A DNA stretch of 64,000 nt from the NCBI RefSeq assembly GCF_963678635.1, contig NC_087068.1:39765649-39829648 (forward strand), read 5' to 3'. Under the pieces are notes generated by a model. That model saw only the letters and a program-made list of their open reading frames with translations, had not been told where the DNA came from and ran no database searches. Below are positions 41,220 to 53,700 of the stretch, piece by piece. The translations under genes were made by a program, and so were the position numbers. Numbering within the stretch: position 1 is the first letter of the stretch; each line of letters begins with the position of its first letter. This stretch comes from Symsagittifera roscoffensis. Taxonomy: Eukaryota; Xenacoelomorpha; Acoela; Convolutidae.

Positions 41220-41460
41220 ATCCCGCTCAAAAACCGCTCAAGATATGGGCGGTTTGAGCGGTTTTCCAGCAAGATTTGAGCGGTTTGAGCGGTTTGAGCG
41301 GTTTGGGCGATTTGGGGTGTTTTTTTGAAAACTGCTCAAACTGCTCAAATCTTGCTTCAAAAAACCGCCCAAAAACCGCTCATTTCTTGCGGTGATTTTT
41401 GAAGGGTTTTTCAAGCAAGATTTTAGCAGTTTTTAAGCGCTTTTTGAGCGGTCTTATAGA
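41219..41460. repeat. GAGCGGTTT array with inverted half
   Basis: TTTGAGCGGT units are repeated in tandem and then in opposite orientation (AAACCGCTCA). A 23-bp arm pair at 41,268-41,290 and 41,334-41,356 matches except for one base, starting AGCAAGATTTGAGC. The region could extrude as a cruciform. Confidence 0.85.
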
Positions 41461-41561
41461 GAAAACCGAATAAAACCAACAAAAAGGCCTGGAAAGGTAT
41501 TGTGACGCTAATATGCAGTTGAAATACTACCTGGGTTGACCTCCAGGTGCTTATCTAACAT

Positions 41562-41640
41562 TTCGCCACACCGAAAATGCTTATCTTACAATTTCCTACA
41601 TCAAATGTACGGAAAAAAGTTAATCATACATTTTTCATAC
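41562..41640. repeat. Hairpin-element relative, locus 3
   Basis: AAAATGCTTATCTTACAATTTCC (given in two parts: AAAATGCTTATC, TTACAATTTCC) matches the left arm of the 14,252 element. The right arm is replaced by AATCATACATTTTTCATAC. Confidence 0.5.
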
Positions 41641-41756
41641 AATTTCAAAAAACCATTGAAAAAAGATTCAATATAATTTTTCCGGCTATTTGAACCAAAT
41701 AAAACGGTCTGATAAGGAAAAATAACTACGTTTATTTTTTTTTTTTGGAAAAAAAT

Positions 41757-42133
41757 GGTTATCCTAGAAGTTCCATATATGAAAAATGTATGATAACCAT
41801 TTTTTCATGAAAGGCAAGAATTTCAAAAACTTGTTAAAACTTGTTTTTAAACAAATTTTAATTATTTAAGAGTACTTTTGCTCAATTTAAAGCACAATGC
41901 TCATCAAAAACGAAAGCTTAGTTTGAAGCTAATAAATTGGTTATCATACAATTTCCATATATGAAAAATGTACGATAACCATTTTTTCAAAAAAAGCAAG
42001 ATGTTCAGAAACATGTTAAGACTTGTTTTAAATCAAATTTAAAGTAATTAGGAGTGCTTTTGCTCAATTTAAACCTTGCTCATCAAAAACGAGGTTTTAA
42101 AACGAGGTTTTGCTCAGTTTTACTCGTCACAAA
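41757..42133. repeat. Tandem pair of about 182 bp, each starting with a GGTTATC...GATAACC hairpin
   Basis: Unit 1 starts at 41,757 and unit 2 at 41,939. Each begins with GGTTATC, a TTCCATATATGAAAAATGTA centre and GATAACC. They share AAACTTGTT/GACTTGTTTTAAA, GAGT(A/G)CTTTTGCTCAATTTAAA and GCTCATCAAAAACGA. The hairpin arms of unit 2 (ATCATACAATTTCC) match the locus-1 family at 14,252. Unit 2 is followed by a small inverted duplication of ACGAGGTTTT. Confidence 0.8.
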
Positions 42134-42214
42134 TTGGTAGTTTACGACGAGTCAAACTGAGATCCCGAAGGTCGGAGCCTCACAGTTCCTCTTTTCCGAA
42201 AATGACTTAAGGTC

Positions 42215-42244
42215 GGATTAGGATTAGGTTTAGGGTTAGGGTTT
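42215..42244. repeat. Short interstitial telomere-like patch (TTAGGG type)
   Basis: GGATTAGGATTAGG then TTTAGGGTTAGGGTTT: about five TTAGG(G) units with variants. The patch is bounded by CTTAAG on both sides (42,206 and 42,245). Too short to be a telomere end. Confidence 0.7.
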
Positions 42245-42249
42245 CTTAA

Positions 42250-43355
42250 GAAATATAATTTCATAATCTTTGGAAAACAGAATTGAAAAAAAAATTAAAA
42301 AAACCAAATTTCTAGCCACAACAATTCCCTTTGAATCAAACCTGAATAACTGACGCAACATTCGTCTTTGGGAAAACAAAACAAATTTGCCCATCCAATT
42401 ATGAAGTGATACTCATAATTTAACTCATTTTTTTTTGAAAACTTCGGCTGAAAAATCGGTTTCAAAAGTTATAGAATAAAACGTTTTTTCTAAGTTTCTT
42501 TTCACTTTAAAATGAGACCGGAGTTCTCATGATTGTTTGTCTAATGTGTTTAAACGTTCTCATTTTTTTTTACTATTATGGAGTTTCTTGAAACTCATTC
42601 AAAGCCAAAGAAAAATCAAAAAAGCTAAAAATTTTTACAGGGATGAACGAAAGGCTAACAAATAGCCAAATTTTTCTTCCTAGTCGAAACGTTTTCTTTT
42701 TAGGACATACAAAGAAAATGCAATTATAAGCTCTGAAAGCGGTACTAAAAACATTTGTAGCTCAAGAGAAGCTCGAACATACCATTTTTTGAAAACCGAT
42801 AAGTTTTCGTTGAGAATTTATCTTTTTTCTGCTGTCAGTCATTCTGTTATCAATGTTTTTTTTTCTAGGACTCATAACTTTATGAGTCAATTTTACCTTG
42901 AGTTGATTGTAGTTTCATTCAAAATACCAAAACTAGAGCTTTCTGAAGCACTCCCATTTTTTGCCAAATTAAAGAAAATAAGGTGTTTTCGACAAAGCGC
43001 AATGTTTGCAAAAATTTATTTATGTCCTAATTCTGCGTTTTCCCTTTTATCTTTGAAGTTTTCGTTTTTACTGAGGAACGCAACTTACTTAGAAGCTCAA
43101 CTGTGTTTCCGAATAACAAAGTAATTGAGTGATTACGAAGAACCTATTGTAGTTTTAGTTTCTAAGAATACCTATTAGGGAAGTCGTACCAAAAACAAAA
43201 AATCTATGCAATGTAGCCAAATAACACATTGAATTTTGCAATTACATCTAAACAAACTTTCAGTTTGAGCGAACGCGGTAGCTCTCAAGGCGACTTTAGA
43301 AGCAGACGTAGTTTTAAGACAAATTAAATTATGCTTTAAGTATTAAGAATTGGTG
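42250..43355. other. AT-rich DNA without recognised genes
   Basis: A 111-codon + frame (42,789-43,124) is Phe/Ser/Leu-rich, lacks exon borders and has no partner; I do not call it. Otherwise nothing seen. Confidence 0.5.
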
Positions 43356-43359
43356 TATT

Positions 43360-44615
43360 TCTTTTAATTTTACATAAATCCAAATCTTTTATTTGTGCTT
43401 AACTCGTCCAAGATGTTCAGCAAAATATGATCTGACGTTTACAAGTTTTTTTGTACAGGTTTTTCAACAAAGCGCTTTTTGTGCATACTCGACTCAAAAG
43501 TGTTTTTTCATAAAAACAGAATTATAAGTAGTGCATATTACAAAAATCTTGCAAGTTTGAGCGGTTTGATTATAATAGCAGTCAGTCGCGGGCTATACTG
43601 TCTTCCAGTACACGTTTTTGCTTGTTTTGACCGGTCTTTGAACTTTTTTCGTGTGACCTCCATGCTAGTTGACTATCCTTATATGGGACCATGCATGAAC
43701 TCTATGTATTTTGCAGCTAGGATGATACAACTTCGAGGTTAAGCGTAGAATTCTTCAGTGTTTGTGATGTTAGCATCATGAGTACCGTTAAAGTAGGTTT
43801 AGTCAGGTTCTTAAGTCAATTTTTGTTGTTTCAAGTCTTTTTTTTTCAATGAGTATACATCAGTTTTTTAGGAAGAACTTTTCGTAGAGATAACGGATTT
43901 AAGTGGAAGTAGTATCACAAGTTTGGTCTTGAGCAGGGCTTTCTCCTAGTACCCGAGTTTATTTGTTTAGGTAAGTATTTAGGAAAAATATATGGATATG
44001 TATTACAGAAACGTTAAAACCAGTTGAAGGGCTCGATAAAAGATGTGATGTCTCATTGTATATTGAAGCTAGGATGATAAAACTTTGAGTTTCAGCGTAA
44101 ATTACAACAGTATTGATATTGTTATTATCAGATTTACTGTTAAATTGTTTTCAGTCCTTTTTTTGGTCATTTTTTGTTGTTACCTGTCTTTTTTTAATGG
44201 GGTACACATCAGTCTTTTAAGAACAACTCGTCGAAAAATTGATTGAATCAAGTAGAAGTGGTACCATTTGTTCGTTGTTGAGGAGAGTTTTCTCGAAATA
44301 CCCCGTTTTGCTTGTTTTGATGAGTATATAGGAAAAATTATTGCAGATTTGTTAGAGAAACTTTAATAATAGTTGAAGAGCTCGATAACAGATTTGATAA
44401 CTCAATGTGCATTGGAGATACGATGAAAAAATTTAATATTAAGCGTAAAATATAACAGTATTGATGTTATTTTTATCCGCTATGCTGTTAAAATAGTTTT
44501 AGCCAGTTTTTCTTTTTAGATGTTGCAGGTCTGGTTTTTTTTTGAATAACTCGACACACATTTTCATAAGTATCTCGTAGCACAATTGATGAATTCAATT
44601 GGGAGTAACACCATT
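43360..44615. repeat. Diverged tandem repeat, about 350-bp unit, 3 to 4 copies
   Basis: Unit borders near 43,705, 44,058 and 44,405 (spacing 353 and 347), with a more diverged unit before 43,705. Recurrent marks are GCTAGGATGATA(C/A)AACTT, TTAAGCGTA or TTCAGCGTA, ACATCAGT(T/C)TTTTA, GGAAAAAT(A/T)AT and AGAGCTCGATAA(C/A)AGAT. The period is similar to the large satellite next to it, but sequence similarity between the two is not evident. Confidence 0.75.
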
Positions 44616-44629
44616 CGGATGATCCTTGT

Positions 44630-44745
44630 TCTGAATGTTGTTGGTGCTGTTGTTGTCGTCGTTGCTGTAGTTGTTGTCGTTGGTTCTGTAGTTGTTGCTT
44701 TTGTCGTTGTTGTTGTTCAGTTGTTGCTTTTGTTGTTGTTCTGAA
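44630..44745. repeat. TTG/GTT trinucleotide tract
   Basis: Imperfect (GTTGTT)n with CTG, TCG and TTC interruptions. It gives a Gln/Asn-rich minus-strand frame (44,595-44,822) and a Val/Val/Leu-type + frame; both are products of the repeat. Confidence 0.85.
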
Positions 44746-47013
44746 ATGTGGTTTTCATTTTTCTTTTCTTGACTGCAAGGTACTTTTTTGCTGCCAAACA
44801 CTTGGTTGCTCATCGACCGCAAACGTCATGTTAACTCTATTTGGCAATGTCATACTTGTCCATTTATGTGTTCATCCTTGAAGAGATTTTTTGTCGTATA
44901 TATTTTTTTCATTTTCTGGGACAGTGTGTGGCTAGTAAAACATCTTGATGTGTTCATTGTTGTTCCAATAATGAGTTCTACTGGGTCAGCGATTGTTGCA
45001 TAAGCCAATTTCCGCTGTGTTGATTTTTGTTCGAAAAAGTTGTCGTCAAAAATTTGTAGTTTCAACTAGCTTCTTGAATGTTTCTTCCGTTTTGACATCT
45101 TTGAAGTATACAGCGACGCTTTTTCGGGTTGTTAATGCGTTGGGGATAAATTGAAATTTTATTGGTGTACTAATTTTTTCATTTCGGTTTTTATGATTCT
45201 GAAATATGTCTTTTTTGTGTTCACCCTTGATGGTACAAATTTTTTCGTTTTTCAGGACAGTGTGTGGCAAGTTAAGTCATCTTAATGTGTTCATTGTTGT
45301 TCATTCACCAATTCTACTTGCTTAGCGATCGTTGCAGAAGCCGATTTGTAATTTTTTCTCCGAAAAAAGTTGTCGTCACAAATTGGTAGTTTCCACTAGC
45401 TTCTGGTCTCGGCTACTGAATGTTTCTTCAGTTTTGACATCTTTGAAATACGCAGCGACCTTTCTTATAGGTTGCTGATGCATGGTGGGTAAGCTGAACG
45501 TTCATGGGAGTACTAAGTTTTTGATTTTGGTCTTTATGTTTCTGAAACATGTCATTCTTTGAGTTTATCATTGATACGATCTTTTGTGGTACAAATTTTT
45601 AATTTCCAGGACAATGTGTGGCTAGTTAAGAAATCTTGATGTTCCTTGTTGTTCCATTCATCAATTCTATTAGGTTAGTGATCGTTGCAGAAGTGGATTT
45701 GCGCTGTGGTGATTTTTTGTCCGGAAAAAGTTGACGTCACAAGGTTGTAGTTTCCACTAGCTTCCGGTCTTGGATACTGAATGTTTCTTCAGTTTTGACA
45801 TCTTTGAAATATACAGCGACGCTTCTTTGGGTTGTTAACGCGTTGGAGATATGCTGGGGATAAGTCATCTTGATATGTTCATTGTTGTTCCATTCACCAA
45901 TTTTTTTTTGGCAAGCGATCGTTGCAGAAGCCGATTTGCGCTGTGCTGATTTTTTGTCCGAAAAAAATTTTCGTCACAAATTGGTAGTTTCCACTAGATT
46001 CTGGTCTTGGCTTCTGAAAGTTTCTTCAGTTTGACACCCTAGAAATACACAGCGATGAATTTTTGGGTTGTTAATGCGTTGTGGGTATGCTGAAGGTTCA
46101 TTGGAGTACTAAGTTTTTGATTTTGGTCTTTATGTTTCTGAAATATGTCATTCTTTGAGTTTATCCTTGATGCGATCTTTTGTGGTACAAACTTTTAATT
46201 TCCAGGACAATGTGTGGCTAGTTAAGAAATCTTGATGTGTTCCTTGTTGTTCCATTCATCAGTTCTATTAGATTAGTGGTCGTTGCAGAAGTGGATTTGC
46301 GCTGTGGTGATTTTTTGTCCGAAAAAAGTTGGCGTCACAAGTTTGTAGTTTCCACTAGCTTCTGGTCGTGGCTACTGAATGTTTCTTCAGTTTTGACATC
46401 TTTGAAATACACAGCGATGAATTTTTGGGTTTTTAATGCGTTGTGGGTATGCTGAAGGTTCATGGGATTACTAAGTTTTTGATTTTGGTCTTTAAGTTTC
46501 TGAAATATGTCATTCTTTGAGTTTATCCTTGATGCGATCTTTTGTGGTACAAATTTTTAATTTCCAGGACAATGTGTGGCTAGTTAAGAAATCTTGATGT
46601 GTTCCTTGTTGTTCCATTCATCAATTCTATTAGATTAGTGATCGTTGCAGAAGTGGATTTGCGCTGTGGTGATTTTTTGTCCGAAAAAAATTGGCGTCAC
46701 AAGTTTGTAGTTTCCACTAGCTTCCGGTCTTGACTAATGAATTTTTCTTCATTTTTGACATCTTTGAAAAATACAGCGACAATTTTTTTGGGTTGTTAAA
46801 GCGTTGGAGATATGCTGGGGATAAGTCATCTTGATGTGTTCATTGTTGTTCCATTCGCAAATTTTTCTTGGTAAGCGATCGTTGCAGAAGCCGATTTGCG
46901 CTGTGCTGATTTATTGTCCGAACAAAGTTGTCGTCACAAATTGGTAGTTTCCACTAGATTCTGGTCTTGGCTTCTGAATATTTATTCAGTTTTGACATCC
47001 TAGAAATACACAG

Positions 47014-47735
47014 CGACATTTTTTTGGGTTGTTAAAGCGTTTTGGTATGACGACGGATCATGGGAATAATAAGTTTTTGATTTTGGTCTATGTTTCTGAG
47101 ATATGTCATTCTTTGAGTTTATCCTTGACGCGATCTTTTTTGGTACAAATTCTTTTTCATTTTTTAGGACATTGTGTGGCTAGCTAAGTCATCTTGATGT
47201 GTTAATTGTTGTTCCAATCACCAATTCCAGTTGGTTAGCGATCGTTGCTGAAGCCGATTTGCGCTCTGGTAATTTTTGTCCGAAAAAAATTGTCGTCAAA
47301 AATTGGTATTTTCCACTAGATTCTGGTCTTGGCTTTTGAATGTTTCTTCAGTTTTGACATCCTAGAAAAACACAGCGACATTTTTTTGGGTTGTTAAAGC
47401 GTTTTGGTATGACGACGGATCATGGGAATAATAAGTTTTTGATTTTGGTCTATGTTTCTGAGATATGTCATTCTTTGAGTTTATCCTTGACGCGATCTTT
47501 TTTGGTACAAATTCTTTTTCATTTTTTAGGACATTGTGTGGCTAGCTAAGTCATCTTGATGTGTTAATTGTTGTTCCAATCACCAATTCCAGTTGGTTAG
47601 CGATCGTTGCTGAAGCCGATTTGCGCTCTGGTAATTTTTGTCCGAAAAAAATTGTCGTCAAAAATTGGTATTTTCCACTAGATTCTGGTCTTGGCTTTTG
47701 AATGTTTCTTCAGTTTTGACATCCTAGAAAAACAC
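47014..47735. repeat. Two almost identical adjacent satellite units
   Basis: The segment from CGACATTTTTTTGGG at 47,014 is repeated at 47,376, offset 362 bp, with almost no differences over the unit. The rest of the array differs at many sites, so this is a recent single-unit duplication. Confidence 0.85.
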
Positions 47736-50700
47736 AGCGATGCATTTTTTGGGTTGTTAAATCGTTTTGGGTATGATGATGGCTCATGGGATTTCTGGGT
47801 TTTAATTTGAGTTTTTATGTTTTTGATTTTTCAGGACAGTGTGTGGCTAGTTAAGAAAACTTGATGTGTTCCTTGTTGTTCCATTCATCAATTCTTTTGG
47901 GTTAGCGGTCGTTGCAGAAGTGGATTTTGCGGTGGTGGTTTTTCAACTGAAAAAAGTTGGCGTCACAAGTTTGTAGTTGCCACTAGCTTCTGATCATGAC
48001 TACTGAATATTTCTTCTTTTTTGACATCTTCGAAATACACAACGAGGCATTTTTGGACTGTTAATGCGTTGTAGGTATGCTGATGGCTCATGGGATTTCT
48101 GGGTTTTAATTTGATTTTTTTTTGTTTTTGAAATATGTCTTTTTTTTGTGTTTATCCTTGATGCGATCTTTTGTGTTACAAAATTTTTCATTTTTCAGGA
48201 CAGTGTGTGGCTAGTTAAAAAAACTTGATGTATTCCTTGTTGGTCCATTCATCAATTCTATTGGGTTAGCGATCGTTGCAGAAGTGGATTTTGCGGTGGT
48301 AATTTTTTAACTGAAAAAAGTTGGCGTCACAAGTTTGTAGTTTCCACTAGCTTCTGATCATGGCTACTGAATGTTTCTTCAGTTTTGACATCTTTGAAAT
48401 ACACAGCGATGCATTTTTGTGTTGTTAATGCGTTGTGGATATGCTGATGGCTCATGGGATTTCTGGGTTTTAATTTGAGTTTTTATGTTTTTGATTTTTC
48501 AGGACAGTGTGTGGCTAGTTAAGAAATCTTGATGTGTTCCTTGTTGTTCCATTCATCATTTCCATTGGGTTAGCGATCGTTGCAGAAGTGGATTTTGTGG
48601 TGGTGGTTTTTTAACTGAAAAAAGTTGGCGTCACAAGTTTGTAGTTTCCACTAGCTTCTGCTCTTGGCTTCTGAATGTTTCTTCAGTTTTGACATCCTAG
48701 AAAAACACAGCGACAATTTTTTGGGTTGTTAAAGCGTTTTGGGTATGATGACGGATCATGGGAAATCTGGGTTTTAATTTGAGTTTTTATGTTTTTGAAA
48801 TATGTCTTTTTTTGTGTTTATCCGTGATGCGATCTTTTGTGTTACAAAATTTTTTCGTTTTCCAGGACACTGTGTGGCTAGTTAAGTCTTCTTGATGTGT
48901 TCATTGTTGTTCCATTCATCAATTCTACTGGGTTAGCGATCGTTGCAGACGCGGATTTGCGCTGTGCTGATTTTTGTCCGAAAAAAAGTTGTTGTCACAA
49001 ATTGGTAGTTTCCACTAGATTCTGGTCTTGGCTTCTGGATGTTTCTTCAGTTTTGACATCCTAGAAAAACACAGCGACAATTTTTTGGGCTGTTAAAGCG
49101 TTTTGGGTATGATGACGGTTCATGGGATACTAAATTTTTGATTTTAGTCTTTATGTATCTGGAATTTATCCTTGATGCCATGTAAGTTTTGTGGTACAAG
49201 TTTTTAATTATCAGGACAGTGTGTGGCTAGTTAAGAAATCTTGATGTGTTCGTTGTTGTTCCATTCATAAATTCTACTAGGCTAGCGATCGTTGCAGAAG
49301 CGGATTTGCATTGTGGTGATTTTTTGTCCGAAAAAAGTTGTCGTCACAAGTTTGTAGTTTCCACTAGCTTCTGGTCTTGGCTTCTGAATGTTTCTTCAGT
49401 TTTGACATCTTTGAAATCTACAGCGACCTTTTTTTTGGGTTGTTGATGCGTTGTGGGTTTGATGACGATTCATGGGAGTACTTTGTTTTTTTTCTTTTGT
49501 CTTAAAATTTTTGAAATATGTCTTTTTTTGTGTTTATCCTTGATGCGATCTTTTGTGGTACAAATTTTTTCATTTTTCATGACATTGTGTAGCTAGTTAA
49601 ATCATTTTGATAGGTTCATTGGTATTCCATTCATCAATTTCTTTGGGTTAGCGATCGTTGCAGAAGTGGATTTGCGCTGTGGTGATTTTTTGTCCGAAAA
49701 AAGTTGGCGTCACAAGTTTGTAGTTTCCACTAGCTTCTGGTCGTGGCTACTGAATGTTTCTTCAGTTTTGACATCTTTGAAATACACAGCGATGAACTTT
49801 TGGGTTGTTAATGCGTTGTGGGTATGCTGAAGGTTCATGGGATTACTAAGTTTTTGATTTTGGTCTTTAAGTTTCTGAAATATGTCATTCTTTGAGTTTA
49901 TCCTTGATGCGATCTTTTGTGGTACAAATTTTTAATTTCCAGGACAATGTGTGGCTAGTTAAGAAATCTTGATGTGTTCCTTGTTGTTCCATTCATCAAT
50001 TCTATTAGATTAGTGATCGTTGCAGAAGTGGATTTGCGCTGTGGTGATTTTTTTCCGAAAAAAATTGGCGTCACAAGTTTGTAGTTTCCACTAGCTTCCG
50101 GTCTTGACTAATGAATTTTTCTTCAGTTTTGACATCTTTGAAAAATACAGTGACGCTTTAATGGGTTGTTAAAGCGTTGGAGATATGCTGGGGTTAAGTC
50201 ATCTTGATGTGTTCATTGTTGTTCCATTCGCAAATTTTTCTTGGTAAGCGATCGTTGCAGAAGCCGATTTGCGCTGTGCTGATTTATTGTCCGAACAAAG
50301 TTGTCGTCACAAATTGGTAGTTTCCACTAGATTCTGGTCTTGGCTTCTGAATGTTTCTTCAGTTTTGACATCCTAGAAATACACAGCGATATTTTTTTGG
50401 GTTGTTAAAGCGTTTTGGTATGACGACGGATCATGGGAATAATAAGTTTTTGATTTTGGTCTATGTTTCTGAAATATGTCATTCTTTGAGTTTATCCTTG
50501 ATGCGATCTTTTTTGGTACAAATTCTTTTTCATTTTTTAGGACATTGTGTGGCTAGCTAAGTCATCTTGATGTGTTAATTGTTGTTCCAATCACCAATTC
50601 CAGTTGGTTAGCGATCGTTGCTGAAGCCGATTTGCGCTGTGGTATTTTTTGTCCGAAAAAAATTGTCGTGACAAATTGGTATTTTCCACTAGATTCTGGT

Positions 50701-53700
50701 CTTGGCTTTTGAATGTTTCTTCAGTTTTGACATCCTAGAAAAACACAGCGACAATTTTTTGGGTTGTTAAATCGTTTTGGGTATGATGACGGTTCATGGA
50801 ATACTAAATTTTTGATTTTGGTCTTTATGTATCTGGAATATGTCATTTTTGTGTTTATCCTTCATGCGATCTTTTGTGGTACAATTTTTTTTATTTTTTC
50901 AGGACAGTGTGTGGCTAGTTAAGAAATCTTGATGTGTTCCTTGTTGTTCCATTCATCAATTCTTTTGGGTTAGCGGTCGTTGCAGAAGTGGATTTTACGG
51001 TGGTGGTTTTTTAACTGAAAAAAGTTGGCGTCATAAGTTTGTAGTTGCCACTAGCTTCTGATCATGACTACTGAATGTTTCTTCTTTTTTGACATCTTCG
51101 AAATACACAACGAGGCATTTTTGGACTGTTAATGCGTTGTAGGTCTGCTGATGGCTCATGGGATTTCTGGGTTTTAATTTGATTTTCTTTTCTTTTTGAA
51201 ATATGTCTTTTTTTTGTGTTTATCCTTGATGCGATCTTTTGTGTTACAAAATTTTTCATTTTTCAGGACAGTGTGTGGCTAGTTAAGAAATCTTGATGTA
51301 TTCCTTGTTGGTCCATTCATCAATTCTATTAGGTTAGCGATCGTTGCAGAAGTGGATTTTGCGGTGGTGGTTTTTTAACTGAAAAAAGTTGGCGTCACAA
51401 GTTTGTAGTTTCCACTAGCTTCTGGTCTTGGCTACTGAATGTTTCTTCAGTTTTGACATCTTTGAAATACGCAGCGAGTTTTTTTTTGATTGCTGATGCG
51501 TGGTGGGTAAGCTGAACGTTCATGGGAACACTAAGTCTTTGATTTTGTTCTTTATGTTTCTGAAACTTGTCATTCTTTGAGTTTATCCTTGATACGATCT
51601 TTTGTGGTACAAATTTTGAATTTCCACTACAATGTGTGGCTAGTTAAGAAATCTTGATGTGTTCCTTGTTGTTCCATTCATCAATTTTATTGGGTTACTG
51701 ATCGTTGCAGAAATGGATTTGCGCTGTGGTGATTTATTGTCCGAAAAAAGTTGGCGTCACAAATTGGTAGTTTCCACTAGATTCTGGTCTTCTGAATGTT
51801 TCTTCGGTTTTGACATCCTAGAAATACACAGCGACAATTTTTTGGGTTGTTAAAGCGTTTTGGTATGACGACGGATCATGGGAATAATAAGTTTTTGATT
51901 TTGGTCTATGTTTCTGAAATATGTCATTCTTTGAGTTTATCCTTGATGCGATCTTTTTTGGTACAAATTCTTTTTCATTTTTTAGGACATTGTGTGGCTA
52001 GCTAAGTCATCTTGATGTGTTAATTGTTGTTCCAATCACCAATTCCAGTTGGTTAGCGATCGTTGCTGAAGCCGATTTGCGCTGTGGTATTTTTTGTCCG
52101 AAAAAAATTGTCGTCACAAATTGGTATTTTCCATTAGATTCTGGTCTTGGCTACTGAATGTTTCTTCAGTTTTGACATCTTTGAAATACACAGCGATGAA
52201 TTTTTGGGTTGTTAAAGCGTTTTGGGTATGATGACGGATCATGGGAGTACTAAGTTTTCGGTTTTGGTCTTAACGTATCTGGAATATGTCATTTTTGTGT
52301 TTATCCTTGATGCGATCTCTTGTGGTACAATTTTTTAATTTTCAGGACAGTGTGTGGCTAGTTAAGAAATCTTGATATGTTCCTTGTTGTTCCATTCATC
52401 AATTCTATTGGGTTAGTGGTCGTTGCAGAAGTGGATTTTGCGATGGTGGTTCTTTTAACTGAAAAGAGTAGGCGTCACAAGTTTGTATTTCCACTAGCTT
52501 CTGGTTATGGCTACTGAATGTTTCTTCACTTTTGACATCTTTGAAAACACAGCGATGCATTTTTGGGTTGTTATTGCGTTGTGGGTATGCTGAAGGTTCA
52601 TGGGAGTACTAAGTTTTTGATTTTTGACAGTGTTCATCAATTCTATTAGATTAGTGATCGTTGCAGAAGTGTATTTGCGCTGTGCTGATTTTTGTCCGAA
52701 AAAAAGTTGTTGTCACAAATTGGTAGTTTCCACTAGATTCTGGTCTTGGCTTCTGGATGTTTCTTCATATTTGACATCTTCAAAATACACAGCGAGGCTT
52801 TTTTGGGCTTTTAATGCGTTGTAGGTATGCTGATGGCTCATGGGAATTCTGGGTTTTAAGTTGAGTATTTATGTTTTTGAAATATGTCTTTTTTGTGTTT
52901 TACCTTGATGCGATCTTTTGTGTTACAAAACTTTTCTTTTTTCAGGACAGTGTGTGGCTAGTTAAGTCATCTTGATGTGTTCATTGTTGTTCCATTCACC
53001 AATTCCAGTTGGTTACCGATCGTTGCAGAAGCCAATTTGCGCTGTGGTAATTTTTTGTCCGAAAAAAGTTGTCGTCACAAATTGATAGTTTCCACTAGCT
53101 TCTGGTCTTGGCTACTGAATGTTTCTTCATCTTTGACATCTTCGAAATACACAGCGAGGCTCTTTTGGGCTGTTAATGCGTTGTAGGTATGCTGATGGCT
53201 CATGAGAATTCTGGGTTTTAATTTGAGTATTTATGATTTTGAAATATGTCTTTTTTGTGTTTATCGTTGATGCGATCTTTTGTGTTACAAAACTTTTCTT
53301 TTTTTTCAGGACAGTGTGTGGCTAGTTAAGTCATTTTGATGTGTTCATTGTTGTTCCATTCACCAATTCCAGTTGGTTAGCGATCGTTGCAGAAGCCAAT
53401 TTGCGCTGTGGTATTTTTTTGTCCGAAAAAAGTTGTCGTCACAAATTGATAGTTTCCACTAGCTTCTGGTCTTGGCTACTGAATGTTTCTTCATCTTTGA
53501 CACCTTCGAAATACACAGCGAAGTTTTTTGGGCTGTTAATACGTTGTAGGTACGCTGATAGCTCATGGAAATTCTGGGTTTTAATTTGAGTATTTATGTT
53601 TTTGAAATATGTCTTTTTTTGTGTTTATCCTTGATGCGATCTTTTGTGTTACAAAACTTTTCATTTTTCAGGACAGTGTGTGGCTAGTTAAGTCATCTTG

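Noticed and set aside
42789..43124. 111-codon + frame
   Set aside because: Phe/Ser/Leu-rich composition expected of AT-rich non-coding DNA; no exon borders and no partner.
44595..44822. Gln/Asn-rich minus frame
   Set aside because: Explained by the TTG trinucleotide tract.
46237..46455. Repeated 60-90-codon satellite frames as genes
   Set aside because: They recur with the unit on both strands, are broken by T-run indels, and lack consistent starts; treated as satellite sequence.
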